Assembly (NCBI GenBank): GCA_964512145.1
Contig: CAZEIM010000063.1
Span: 1-10,569, forward strand
Length of the DNA stretch: 10,569 nt
Reading direction: 5' to 3'
Source of the DNA: CAYOHR01 sp964512145
GTDB lineage: Bacteria; Bacteroidota; Bacteroidia; Flavobacteriales_G; JALEGO01
Below are positions 1 through 7,788 of the stretch, one piece after another; position 1 is the first letter of the stretch; each line of letters opens with the position of its first letter. The position numbers were made by a program, and so were the translations under genes. The notes below the pieces were generated by a model. The model was given only the letters and a program-made list of their open reading frames with translations. It was not told where the DNA came from and did no database searches.

Positions 1-918
1 GTGGGTAAAAATTACGGAGAAAAAAAAATATTTTCAGATGTTACCTTTACCATTCGTAGAGGAGAAAAAGTAGCCTTTGTTGGAAAAAATGGACAAGGAA
101 AAACAACCATGGTTAAACTAATTGCCCAAAAAGAAAATTATTCAGGTGAATTAACCATGGGTTATAATGTTAGTTTAGGATATTATGCTCAGCAACAAGA
201 AAAAGAATTGGATGAAAATAAAACAGTACTTCAAACTATTGATGATATTGCCAAAGACGAATGGAGCAAAGAACATAGAAAAAGAGCCTTGTTAGGAGCA
301 TTTTTATTTGGAGAAGAAGATATTGATAAAAAAGTAAAGGTGCTTTCTGGAGGTGAAAAATCCAGATTAGCATTAGCACAATTGCTTTTACAAGAAAATA
401 ATTTATTGGTATTAGACGAGCCTACCAACCACTTGGATATTGCCTCGAAAGAAGTATTAAAAAGAGCATTAATTAAATATAATGGCACTATTATAGTGGT
501 ATCACATGATAGAAGTTTTTTAGAGGGACTTACCGACAGAACTTTTGAGTTTTCAAATGGAAAAGTAAAAGAACATATCGGTGGGATTCAGGAGTTTTTA
601 AATAATTACAAAATTGATGATTTTAGAAGCTTTGAACTAAATAACACTCCAAAAACCATATCAAAAGTTAAAGAAATTAAAGAAGTAAAAGACGAAATAC
701 AAAACTCGCCTCCGGATACTAAGAAAATAAAAAATACCATCCAAAAAACAGAAAAAAACATTGAAGAACTAGAGCAAAAAATTAAAGAAATAGAATTACA
801 AATTAACACTACAAATTCTTCAGATCACGCTTTGTTTTATAAACATGCCGAACTTCAAAAAACATTGCAAAATGAATGGTTAAAATGGGAAAATTTACAA
901 CAAGAATTAGGATTATAA
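1..918 (+). CDS. ABC-F family ATPase, C-terminal half (left-truncated)
   Basis: This is the second nucleotide-binding domain and tail of an ABC-F protein, a soluble ATPase with two ABC domains and no membrane domain; members act on the ribosome. The 305 visible residues show Walker A GKNGQGKTT (28-36), a Q-loop in YYAQQQ (about 61-66), the signature LSGGE (115-119), Walker B LLVLDE (135-140, catalytic Glu140) and the H-loop His169 in VVSHDRSFL. A charged linker follows, then a predicted coiled coil (about 240-305) like the C-terminal extension of several ABC-F subgroups. ABC-F proteins usually have about 530-650 residues, so the first ABC domain must lie left of the window. The GTG at position 1 is therefore read as an internal valine codon, not a start. 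The stop directly abuts the hutI ATG, suggesting co-transcription. The subgroup (Uup-like or other) cannot be fixed from this half. Confidence 0.93.
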   Translation: MGKNYGEKKIFSDVTFTIRRGEKVAFVGKNGQGKTTMVKLIAQKENYSGELTMGYNVSLGYYAQQQEKELDENKTVLQTIDDIAKDEWSKEHRKRALLGAFLFGEEDIDKKVKVLSGGEKSRLALAQLLLQENNLLVLDEPTNHLDIASKEVLKRALIKYNGTIIVVSHDRSFLEGLTDRTFEFSNGKVKEHIGGIQEFLNNYKIDDFRSFELNNTPKTISKVKEIKEVKDEIQNSPPDTKKIKNTIQKTEKNIEELEQKIKEIELQINTTNSSDHALFYKHAELQKTLQNEWLKWENLQQELGL

Positions 919-2163
919 ATGCTATTAATAAAAAACATAAAGCAATTAGTTGGCATTCAACCTTCTGATACTAAGAAAATATTAGGCGCAACATTAAAAA
1001 ATCTACATGTCCTAGAAAATGCATGGATGTTAATAGAAGATGAAACCATTAAGAATTTTGGCTTAATGGAAAAGTTTCCAGATTTATCCGAATACAACAT
1101 TCAAGAAATAATAGATGCTAGTGGAAAATTAGTTTTACCAACATGGTGTGATTCACATACACATATTGTTTTTGCCTCAAGTCGTGAAAATGAATTTGTT
1201 ATGAGAATACAGGGTAAAACGTACGAAGAAATTGCCGCAGAAGGCGGAGGAATTCTAAATTCTGCTAAAAAACTTGCTGTAACATCTGAAGAAGTGCTTA
1301 TTGAAAGTGCATTAAAACGCTTACATGAAGTCATTAAAATGGGTACCGGTGCAATAGAAATTAAAAGTGGATATGGATTAAGTTACCACGCAGAACTAAA
1401 AATGTTGCGAGTAATACAACAATTAAAAAAATTGTGTCCAATCACTATTAAATCCACGTTTTTAGGAGCTCATGCAATACCCTTAGAATATAAAAAAAAT
1501 CGCGATGGATACATTAAAGAAATAACCCATAAAATGCTTCCAGTTATTGCAGAAGAACAATTAGCAGATTATATCGATGTTTTTTGTGATCAAGGTTTTT
1601 TTACCCCGGAAGAAACCGACATTATTTTATCTGAAGGAGTAAAATATGGATTAAAACCAAAAATACACGCTAATGAATTAGGCTTTACTGGAGGTATACA
1701 AAAAGGCGTAGAATACAATGCGATTTCAGTAGACCATTTAGAATATACCGGTCAAGAAGAAATTAAAGCTTTAAAAAACTCCCATACCATTGCAACGATA
1801 TTACCAAGCACAGCATTTTTTCTTAAATTACCCTATGCCCCCGCTCGTGAAATGATAAACCAAAACCTGTGTATAGCACTTGCCAGCGATTATAACCCGG
1901 GGTCCTCCCCTTCCGGAAACATGTCTTTTGTTCTATCGTTAGCGTGCTTATATTTACAAATGCTTCCAGAAGAATGTATACAAGCCGCAACCATAAATGG
2001 TGCTGCTGCAATGGAAGTTTCAGATTCTTTAGGAAGTATAACCATAGGAAAAAAAGCAAACTTTTTTATTACTAAAAACATTCCAAATTACGCTTATATT
2101 CCTTACTCATTCGGAAGTAATTTAGTTGAATGTGTATACATACAAGGTAAAAAAATAATATAA
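919..2163 (+). CDS. hutI: Imidazolonepropionase
   Basis: HutI hydrolyses 4-imidazolone-5-propanoate to N-formimidoyl-L-glutamate, the third step of histidine degradation, in the cytoplasm. At 414 residues it has normal family length. The amidohydrolase metal site is visible: DSHTHIVF supplies His80 and His82, KIHANELG supplies His250 with Glu253, DHLEY supplies His273, and ASDYNPGSSP supplies Asp324. The Gly-rich AEGGGILN segment typical of the family is near residue 110. The ATG begins at the base after the upstream ABC-F stop, and the DUF6913-like gene starts two bases after this stop, so the three probably share a transcript. hutH, hutU and hutG are not in the window. The metal-site residues are intact, so the enzyme should be active. 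Confidence 0.95.
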   Translation: MLLIKNIKQLVGIQPSDTKKILGATLKNLHVLENAWMLIEDETIKNFGLMEKFPDLSEYNIQEIIDASGKLVLPTWCDSHTHIVFASSRENEFVMRIQGKTYEEIAAEGGGILNSAKKLAVTSEEVLIESALKRLHEVIKMGTGAIEIKSGYGLSYHAELKMLRVIQQLKKLCPITIKSTFLGAHAIPLEYKKNRDGYIKEITHKMLPVIAEEQLADYIDVFCDQGFFTPEETDIILSEGVKYGLKPKIHANELGFTGGIQKGVEYNAISVDHLEYTGQEEIKALKNSHTIATILPSTAFFLKLPYAPAREMINQNLCIALASDYNPGSSPSGNMSFVLSLACLYLQMLPEECIQAATINGAAAMEVSDSLGSITIGKKANFFITKNIPNYAYIPYSFGSNLVECVYIQGKKII

Positions 2164-2165
2164 TC

Positions 2166-2717
2166 ATGGTTTTGCTTAAAAAAATTAAGAGTAGTCTTAT
2201 TTCCAAACTCCAAAAAAAAATAAAGAGAACTTCTCGATCTATACCTTCTCCTATACATCAAATTGGAATTTGGTTACTTGAATCTGATCAAAACACACAC
2301 GTTGAAACAGAAATAAAAAATCAACTTATAGACAAAACCAATAATCCATCTATCCAGATTACATTTATATATTTTAGTACCAAAAAACGTAAAAAAGGCG
2401 ATTTATTTTCTGAAAATAAAATACACACCAACGATATATCCTATTTTTTTAAAATAAAAAACAAAAAACAACTTGAAATTCTAACAAATTCATACGATAT
2501 TCTGATTAACTTATTACCAACATTAAATGTTAACACAGAATATTTTTTATCTAAATCAAAAGCCAAATTTATTATTGGTTCGGGCGGAAAGAAAATGCTT
2601 CCATACCATGATTTTATGGTAAATTCAAAATCAACAGAAAGCTTAAATTTATTTAAAGAAATTATTCATTACATGTATTATATTCAATCTACCAAGCATG
2701 TAACTGGAGGTAAATAA
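2166..2717 (+). CDS. DUF6913-like protein of unknown function
   Basis: A 183-residue soluble protein with a very basic N terminus (about residues 5-24, rich in Lys, Arg and Ser) and no membrane segment or signal peptide. After the basic stretch comes an alternating alpha/beta-looking body. The C-terminal part, with AKFIIGSGG, the DFMVNSKSTESLNLF stretch and a helix around EIIHYMYYI, resembles the small Bacteroidota-specific DUF6913 proteins I recall, which end in a similar pattern. The assignment rests on remembered similarity of layout, not on a catalytic motif. The gene starts two bases after hutI and ends 22 bases from the convergent folP stop, with no obvious hairpin between them. Function is unknown. 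Confidence 0.6.
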   Translation: MVLLKKIKSSLISKLQKKIKRTSRSIPSPIHQIGIWLLESDQNTHVETEIKNQLIDKTNNPSIQITFIYFSTKKRKKGDLFSENKIHTNDISYFFKIKNKKQLEILTNSYDILINLLPTLNVNTEYFLSKSKAKFIIGSGGKKMLPYHDFMVNSKSTESLNLFKEIIHYMYYIQSTKHVTGGK

Positions 2718-2739
2718 TAGTAAACTAAAAAAATTCAAA

Positions 2740-3579
2740 TCAATTCAAAACTTCATAATATTTAGAAATTAACTGAACACATTGTTTTGCTTCAATAACA
2801 TCATGAACTCTAAGAATTTTAACCCCTTGAGTTAATAATATTGCATGTAATGCCGTTGTGCCGTTTAGCGCATCGTTTGGAGTAATATTTAATAATTTAT
2901 ATATCATCGATTTTCTAGAAACACCTAAAATAGGAAATGGGAAAAACTTTTTAAGAATATCTAAATTTTTCAAAACCAAATAGTTTTGATCAAGTGTTTT
3001 AGAAAAACCAAAACCCGGATCAATAATAACTTGTGTATGCCCCAGTTTTTTTAAAATATTCGATTGTTTTTCAAAATATAAGAGCATGTCACGAATAATA
3101 TTATCATAAGTAGTATGCTCCAATGAGTTCATATCATTAGGCATTCCTTGAATATGCCCCAAAATATATGGACATTTATACGTTGCCACAACATTTAGTA
3201 TATTACTATCATAGGTTCCTCCGGTGATGTCGTTAATAATGTCCACTCCATTTTCTAAAGACATTTGCGCTACATAGCTATGGTAAGTATCAATAGACAA
3301 AAAAATATTTGGAAAATATTTTTGTATACTCTTTATAACAGGCTGTAATATTTCCCACTCATTTTTAGGATCAGATACAGCAGAACCCGGTTTAGTTGAA
3401 ACTGCACCGATATCAATAATATCCACTCCTTCTTCAACCATTTTTGAAACTTGATTTAAATATTGTTCACTGGTAAGATATTTATTGCCATCATAAAACG
3501 AATCTTTCGTAATATTTAAAATACCCATTACCCTTGGTTGAGTTAATTCAAATATTTTTCCTCTTAAAATAAGCTGCAT
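2740..3579 (-). CDS. folP: Dihydropteroate synthase
   Basis: FolP condenses 6-hydroxymethyl-7,8-dihydropterin pyrophosphate with p-aminobenzoate to make dihydropteroate, and is the sulfonamide target. The 279-residue protein has normal length and shows the family landmarks in order: MGILNIT-DSFYDG (18-31), DIGAVSTKPGS (56-66), SIDTY (95-99), NDITGG (116-121), GHIQGMP (141-147), DPGFGFSKT (187-195) and GVSRKS (219-224). Two loop positions differ from the usual consensus: Lys25 replaces the Pro of N-[IV]-T-P-D-S-F, and Lys63 replaces the Arg of S-T-R-P-G. The pterin-site Asp and the SRKS motif are intact. The start ATG is 41 bases from the divergent DUF1599 ATG, so the two promoters must share that AT-rich spacer. 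Confidence 0.95.
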   Translation of the reverse strand: MQLILRGKIFELTQPRVMGILNITKDSFYDGNKYLTSEQYLNQVSKMVEEGVDIIDIGAVSTKPGSAVSDPKNEWEILQPVIKSIQKYFPNIFLSIDTYHSYVAQMSLENGVDIINDITGGTYDSNILNVVATYKCPYILGHIQGMPNDMNSLEHTTYDNIIRDMLLYFEKQSNILKKLGHTQVIIDPGFGFSKTLDQNYLVLKNLDILKKFFPFPILGVSRKSMIYKLLNITPNDALNGTTALHAILLTQGVKILRVHDVIEAKQCVQLISKYYEVLN

Positions 3580-3620
3580 ATTTTATAAAAAATGTATTTT
3601 TAATTTTTATAATTAATAGA

Positions 3621-4157
3621 ATGAAAACAGATGTTTTTTTTGATTCAATAATACAGAATTGTAAAGATATTTTTACTAAAAAAATGAAAGATTATGGAGC
3701 TTCGTGGAGAATATTAAGAACCAGTTCGTTAACCGATCAAATTTTTATTAAAGCTCAGCGCATAAGAACTATTGAAGAGAAAAAAACAAAAAGAGTGAAT
3801 GAAGATGTGGATCAAGAATATATGGGTATCATCAATTATTCTATTATGGCACTCATTCAATTAAAATTAGGCTACCAAAATATACAAGAGGTAGCAGAGA
3901 AAGATATTTTATCCTGGTACGAAAAATTTGCCATAGAAACAAAAGAATTAATGTTGCAAAAAAATCACGATTACGGTGAGGCATGGAGAGATATGCGTAT
4001 AGAGTCTATCACCGATTTAATATTGATGAAAATTTTGCGAATAAAACAAATAGAAGACAATAAAGGAAAAACCATCATATCAGAGGGCATAGATGCCAAT
4101 TATATGGATATTATAAACTATTGTATATTTGGATTATATAAAATAAACGTAAAATAA
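3621..4157 (+). CDS. DUF1599 protein with two tandem domains
   Basis: A 178-residue all-helical-looking protein made of two homologous halves. The first carries DYGASW (24-29) and IINYSI (70-75). The second carries DYGEAW (117-122) and IINYCI (164-169). The spacing between copies is 93 residues at the first motif and 94 at the second. Each half also has a matching segment after the Trp: a Ser/Thr-rich turn, an Ile/Leu-rich helix and an acidic-basic R-[IT]-[KR]-x-I-E stretch. This duplicated layout matches DUF1599, which I recall being linked by comparative genomics to nucleotide or DNA-modification enzymes; no biochemical function is assigned here. It is divergent from folP, an arrangement I associate with Bacteroidota. 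No signal peptide or membrane segment is seen. Confidence 0.85.
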   Translation: MKTDVFFDSIIQNCKDIFTKKMKDYGASWRILRTSSLTDQIFIKAQRIRTIEEKKTKRVNEDVDQEYMGIINYSIMALIQLKLGYQNIQEVAEKDILSWYEKFAIETKELMLQKNHDYGEAWRDMRIESITDLILMKILRIKQIEDNKGKTIISEGIDANYMDIINYCIFGLYKINVK

Positions 4158-4158
4158 A

Positions 4159-4188
4159 AAACCCCTACAAAAAACTTCATAGGGGTTT
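4159..4188 (-). terminator. Intrinsic terminator between convergent genes
   Basis: Perfect 9-bp arms (4159-4167 and 4180-4188, core CCCCTA/TAGGGG) enclose a 12-base loop. On the minus strand the hairpin is followed by a T-rich tract (4158 down to about 4151), so it best fits termination of the FKBP gene, whose stop is 20 bases before it. On the plus strand it begins two bases after the DUF1599 stop, but the T-run is weaker. It may work both ways. Confidence 0.85.
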
Positions 4189-4207
4189 AAAATCTTTTAA
4201 AATATTG

Positions 4208-4915
4208 TTACTTCTTAGCCTTTTCTATTTCTAATAATTCTACATCAAAAATTAAGGCCGAAAAAGGTGAAATTGCTCCTCCGGCACCTTGTTCACCATA
4301 TGCTAATTGATATGGGATATATAACTGCCATTTTGAACCTACAGGCATTAATTGTAAAGCTTCAGTCCAACCAGGAATAACACCATTAACCGGAAATGAA
4401 ATAGGTTCACCTCTTTCTACCGAACTATCAAATACTTTCCCATCTACAGTAGTTCCATGATAATGTGTTTTTACTACATCGTTAATAGTAGGTTTTGATC
4501 CTTTTCCTTCTTTAATAACCTTATATTGTAACCCGCTAGCAGTAGTTATCACACCTTCTTTGGTTTTATTTTCAGCTAAAAAATCCTCTCCTGCTTTTTT
4601 ATTAGATTCATATTGCGATAGTTGAGATTTCTTTCCATAATCTTGAAGTATTTTTAACGCTTCATCTTTTGTTATTTGAATATCCGGATTTGCCTCATAT
4701 ATATCTTTCATTCCTCTAGCTAAGGCATCAATATTTAACGAATCTAAACCTTGTCCTTTAACGGTAACTGCAATATTTACCCCTAAGCTATAACTCACTG
4801 AGTCTATTTCTTCTTTTAACTCGGCCTTAGAAGAATTGTTGTTTTGACATGAAACTAAACCTACCGAAGTAATAATACTTGTAAATGCTATTGATTTTAA
4901 TACTTTTATGTACAT
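4208..4915 (-). CDS. FKBP-type peptidyl-prolyl isomerase lipoprotein
   Basis: A 235-residue predicted cis-trans prolyl isomerase acting in the periplasm or at the outer membrane. The N terminus is a lipoprotein signal: basic Lys4/Lys7, a hydrophobic core, and lipobox LVSC with Cys23 as the acylated residue, followed by a polar Gln/Asn/Ser linker. Residues of about 35-115 match the helical FKBP_N dimerisation module of Mip/FkpA-type proteins, with EIDSVSYSLGVNIA and the DEALKILQDYGK region. The catalytic FKBP_C domain fills about 120-230 with VVKTHYHGTTVDGKVFDSS, the VIPGWTEAL active-site loop, YIPYQLAYGEQGAGG and the closing IFDVELLEI strand. The gene diverges from the acyl-CoA synthetase across an 86-base AT-rich spacer. 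It probably assists folding of exported proteins; its clients cannot be inferred. Confidence 0.93.
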   Translation of the reverse strand: MYIKVLKSIAFTSIITSVGLVSCQNNNSSKAELKEEIDSVSYSLGVNIAVTVKGQGLDSLNIDALARGMKDIYEANPDIQITKDEALKILQDYGKKSQLSQYESNKKAGEDFLAENKTKEGVITTASGLQYKVIKEGKGSKPTINDVVKTHYHGTTVDGKVFDSSVERGEPISFPVNGVIPGWTEALQLMPVGSKWQLYIPYQLAYGEQGAGGAISPFSALIFDVELLEIEKAKK

Positions 4916-5001
4916 AATTTATAAAATTTATGCGCGAAATTACATTTTTAATTAACAACAATGTTATTATTTTCTGTTAAATATGTATTTTTAAAAAAAA
5001 T

Positions 5002-6792
5002 ATGATTATGAATAATCCGACTAGACTATTTGACTTTGTAGAATATCAATTAAAGAATTTTCCGGTTTCTGTTTCAATGACATCTAGAGTTGCAGGAGTA
5101 TGGAAAACATATAGTACCCAAGAATTGTACGATACTATTCAACAAGTAAGTGCTGGATTATTAAAAATGGGTGTAAAACCGGGTGATAAAATTGGATTAA
5201 TATCGCATAACAATCGTTGTGAATGGAATATAATGGATTTAGCTATCTTACAAATTGGTGCTATTGATGTGCCTATTTATCCTACTATGACTGCCGATGA
5301 CTACGATTATATTTTAAATCACTCCGAATCAATTTATTGCTTTGTATCGAATGATGAGTTATACCAAAAAGTAATGAGTATTAAAGGAAATGTTCCAACA
5401 TTAAAAGAAGTATACACTTTTGAAAAAGTAACTCAAGCCAAAAATTGGAACGAAGTAATTGAGTTGGGAAAAAATGAACCATTAAACGCAGTAGAAGAAA
5501 TAAAAAGAAATATTAAAGACACCGATTTAGCGACCTTAATTTATACCTCAGGAACTACCGGAAAACCAAAAGGCGTTATGTTAACACACAAAAATATTGC
5601 CACTAATGTTGTGGCCTCCAGCGATCGTTTACCTGCTTTTAACAAAGGAAATGCTCGTTCGTTAAGCTTTTTACCCGCTTGTCATATTTTTGAAAGAATG
5701 TTACATTATTTGTATTTATATAATGGCGTAAGTATATATTTTGCAGGAAGTTTAGATACTATAAAAGAAGATTTAGTGTACACAAAACCACATATATTTA
5801 CGGCTGTACCTAGACTATTAGAAAAATTTTATGATGGAATTTTAGCTAAAGGAAAGGAAGCCGGTGGAGTAAAAACAAAACTATTTATGTGGGCAGTAAA
5901 TTTAGCCTTACAATGGCAGCCCGATAATATAAATGGTGCTTTATATAACCTTAAACTTTCTATTGCTCGAAAATTGGTATTTAGTAAAGTAAAAACCGCT
6001 TTAGGGTTAACAGAAATACAAGCTGTAGCCTCAGGAAGTGCAGCGCTTCAACCTCGATTAGCTCAATTTTTTAATGGAGCTGGTATTCCTGTATTTGAAG
6101 GGTATGGTTTAACAGAAACATCTCCCGTAATTTCAGTAAATACATTAAATCAACCCCACATGTTAAGAATTGGCAGTGTTGGAAAAGTCATACAACATGT
6201 AGAAGTTAAAATTGCCGAAGACGGAGAAATACTTTGCAAAGGACCAAATGTTATGCTAGGATACTACAAGGATGAAGAGAAATCGAACGAGGTTTTAAAA
6301 AATGGATGGTTTTATACCGGTGATATCGGTGTAATTGAAGATGGTTTTTTAAGAATAACCGACCGAAAAAAAGAAATGTTTAAAACATCCGGTGGAAAAT
6401 ACGTTGCCCCACAACTTATTGAAAACGCGTTGAAAGCTTCTGTATATATAGAACAATGTATGGTTATAGGAGAAAATCAAAAGTTTCCGGCTGCTTTAAT
6501 AGTTCCTGATTTTGTTGCACTTAAAAAGTGGTGTAGTGAACAAAACATTTCAGCTACCACAAACCTAGAAGTAATAAATAATAAGCAAATAATTGATTTA
6601 TTATGGAGAGAAATTCAAGCAGTAAACCATAAGCTTGGGAGTTGGGAGCAAATTAAAAAAATTAAATTACTACCTGAGCCATTTAGCATAGAAGGCGGTG
6701 AATTAACACCAAAGCTATCTTTAAAAAGAAAACCTATTATGGAAAAATATAAAGAAGCTATTTCTGAAATATATCACGCTGAATTGGTATAG
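5002..6792 (+). CDS. Long-chain fatty acid-CoA ligase (AMP-forming)
   Basis: This 596-residue enzyme of the ANL superfamily activates long-chain fatty acids to acyl-CoA via an acyl-adenylate, feeding lipid synthesis or beta-oxidation. The P-loop-like motif IYTSGTTGKPKG lies at about 180-191, GYGLTETSPV at about 367-376, YTGDIG at 438-443 and DRKKEMFKTSGGK at 454-466, the last being the hinge and A8 region. Length and the FEGYGLTE form fit the FAA1/long-chain branch rather than acetyl-CoA synthetase. No signal peptide is present. The ATG at 5008 (MNNPTRLFDF) is an alternative start two codons in and resembles the usual family N terminus more closely. The gene stands alone on its transcript, as far as the window shows, and no clear terminator follows it. 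Confidence 0.93.
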   Translation: MIMNNPTRLFDFVEYQLKNFPVSVSMTSRVAGVWKTYSTQELYDTIQQVSAGLLKMGVKPGDKIGLISHNNRCEWNIMDLAILQIGAIDVPIYPTMTADDYDYILNHSESIYCFVSNDELYQKVMSIKGNVPTLKEVYTFEKVTQAKNWNEVIELGKNEPLNAVEEIKRNIKDTDLATLIYTSGTTGKPKGVMLTHKNIATNVVASSDRLPAFNKGNARSLSFLPACHIFERMLHYLYLYNGVSIYFAGSLDTIKEDLVYTKPHIFTAVPRLLEKFYDGILAKGKEAGGVKTKLFMWAVNLALQWQPDNINGALYNLKLSIARKLVFSKVKTALGLTEIQAVASGSAALQPRLAQFFNGAGIPVFEGYGLTETSPVISVNTLNQPHMLRIGSVGKVIQHVEVKIAEDGEILCKGPNVMLGYYKDEEKSNEVLKNGWFYTGDIGVIEDGFLRITDRKKEMFKTSGGKYVAPQLIENALKASVYIEQCMVIGENQKFPAALIVPDFVALKKWCSEQNISATTNLEVINNKQIIDLLWREIQAVNHKLGSWEQIKKIKLLPEPFSIEGGELTPKLSLKRKPIMEKYKEAISEIYHAELV

Positions 6793-6879
6793 ATTATTGA
6801 TTTTTAACGACATAATTTCTTTTTACTATTAAAATCATGAAAAGAATTAAAAATAAATTTTTTTTATTCTTAAATTAAG

Positions 6880-6898
6880 NNNNNNNNNNNNNNNNNNN
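6880..6898. other. Assembly gap (19 N) upstream of the RRM gene
   Basis: Unresolved bases in the 137-base spacer between the acyl-CoA synthetase stop and the RRM start. The promoter of the RRM gene may be partly hidden here. The first 11 bases to the right (6899-6909) are the exact reverse complement of 6831-6841. Confidence 0.99.
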
Positions 6899-6929
6899 TT
6901 CATGATTTTTGTTTTTTAATTTATTTTTT

Positions 6930-7253
6930 GTGAACATTTACGTAGGAAACCTTAATCACAAAGCAAGTGAACAAGAGTTACAAGATTTATTTTCTCAATT
7001 TGGAGAAGTTGAATCAACAAAAATTATTAAAGACAATTACACAGGACTATCTAAAGGCTTTGCTTTTATAGAAATGGGGAATCAGTCAAATGCCGAAAGT
7101 GCAATCAAAAATTTAAATGAAACTGAATTTTTGGGTAGAAAAATTTATGTTAACGAGGCTAGACCTAAAACTGCAAACACAGGCGGTGGCGGAGGTTATA
7201 AATCTGGAAATAACTCGTACAACAGAAACAAAAACTATTCGAATAATTATTAA
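6930..7253 (+). CDS. RRM-domain RNA-binding protein
   Basis: A 107-residue single-RRM protein of the bacterial glycine-rich type. RNP2 is IYVGNL (3-8) and RNP1 is KGFAFIEM (42-49), with aromatic Tyr4, Phe44 and Phe46 placed to stack on RNA bases. The RRM ends at about residue 80 and is followed by a short Gly-run, Asn/Tyr/Ser-rich disordered tail (85-107). I chose the GTG at 6930 because it gives MNIYVGNL, the standard start in this family. A longer reading from TTG 6909 would add seven hydrophobic residues translated from an AT-rich leader next to the gap. Such proteins bind single-stranded RNA and are common in Bacteroidota and cyanobacteria; the targets here are unknown. A strong terminator follows the stop. 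Confidence 0.92.
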   Translation: MNIYVGNLNHKASEQELQDLFSQFGEVESTKIIKDNYTGLSKGFAFIEMGNQSNAESAIKNLNETEFLGRKIYVNEARPKTANTGGGGGYKSGNNSYNRNKNYSNNY

Positions 7254-7274
7254 TTTTTTAATTTTTTAGAATGT

Positions 7275-7309
7275 AAAGGCCGTTATTTAAAAAATAACGG
7301 CCTTTTTTT
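7275..7309 (+). terminator. Strong intrinsic terminator of the RRM gene
   Basis: Perfect 14-bp arms (7275-7288 and 7292-7305, core GGCCGTTA/TAACGGCC) close on a three-A loop and run straight into seven T residues (7303-7309). It lies 22 bases after the RRM stop. On the opposite strand it lies 33 bases past the GreA-like stop, so it may also serve that convergent gene, although the T-run there is poor. Confidence 0.95.
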
Positions 7310-7341
7310 ATGCCTTAAATCATTTGTAAATACTTATAAAA

Positions 7342-7788
7342 TTATTCCACTTCTTGAATATGAATTAACTGAGCATTAAAAAGCACTTCATCTCCCCTTT
7401 TTTTGTTTTTAAGTACTTGTGCAACTGGTGATTGCTCTGAAATTACAAAACAAATACTCCCATCATGTAACTGCACTTTCCCTATACCGGTGGCAATATA
7501 AAAAACACCTTGGTTTGTAGTTACTAAACTTCCTAATGATACCCTTTGATTAGTTTGATTAGGATTAATGGTTAACAGCAACTCTTTTTGCTGTAATGTT
7601 TCATGTAATTGCTGATATTCATTATCCAATTCAATTTGAGTCATAGCCCTGGCTGTTTCATGTTTATCTCCCATACTACTTTTCGTTTCAGAAAACATAG
7701 AGTTTTTAGTATCATCAATAACATTTTGCAAAAGCGCAATTTTTTCTATAATCAACTCTGTTACTTTTTGATATATTTCTTTTTTCAT
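7342..7788 (-). CDS. GreA/GreB-like protein (often mislabelled 3-oxoacyl-ACP synthase)
   Basis: A 148-residue cytoplasmic protein. The N-terminal half (about 1-75) is helical and coiled-coil-like, with an acidic hairpin tip around SMFSETKSSMGDKHETARAM. The C-terminal half (about 82-148) is a small beta domain with GSLVTTNQGVFYIATGIGKV and an ISEQSPVAQVL segment, as in the FKBP-like C domain of Gre factors. This layout matches a short Bacteroidota Gre-like family that databases commonly label '3-oxoacyl-ACP synthase', although no ketosynthase motif is present. By analogy it may enter the RNA polymerase secondary channel, but transcript-cleavage activity is unproven. It converges with the RRM gene and diverges from the AT-rich region. 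Confidence 0.82.
   Translation of the reverse strand: MKKEIYQKVTELIIEKIALLQNVIDDTKNSMFSETKSSMGDKHETARAMTQIELDNEYQQLHETLQQKELLLTINPNQTNQRVSLGSLVTTNQGVFYIATGIGKVQLHDGSICFVISEQSPVAQVLKNKKRGDEVLFNAQLIHIQEVE

Noticed and set aside
1..3. GTG at the first base as a start codon of a 305-residue single-domain ATPase
   Set aside because: The protein begins at a typical internal position of an ABC-F protein, a few residues before the second ABC domain's first strand. The window edge makes a truncated gene far more likely.
231..488. Antisense open frame of 85 residues inside the ABC-F gene
   Set aside because: It overlaps Walker B and signature codons of a clearly coding gene, has low-complexity composition and resembles no known protein.
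1823..2081. Two overlapping antisense frames within hutI
   Set aside because: They are shadows of the conserved metal-site region of hutI, with no independent start context or protein-like features.
4916..5001. Paired promoter between FKBP and the acyl-CoA synthetase
   Set aside because: The best minus-strand candidate (TAATTTCG) has one mismatch to TAnnTTTG and no TTG at the right spacing. The plus strand has no match.
6909..6929. Seven-residue N-terminal extension of the RRM protein from TTG 6909
   Set aside because: The GTG at 6930 gives MNIYVGNL, the standard family N terminus. The extension is Phe-rich translation of an AT-rich leader next to a gap.
7342..7788. Annotation as 3-oxoacyl-ACP synthase
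   Set aside because: At 148 residues with no Cys-His-Asn/His ketosynthase motif it cannot be a ketosynthase. The coiled coil plus beta-domain layout fits a Gre-like protein.
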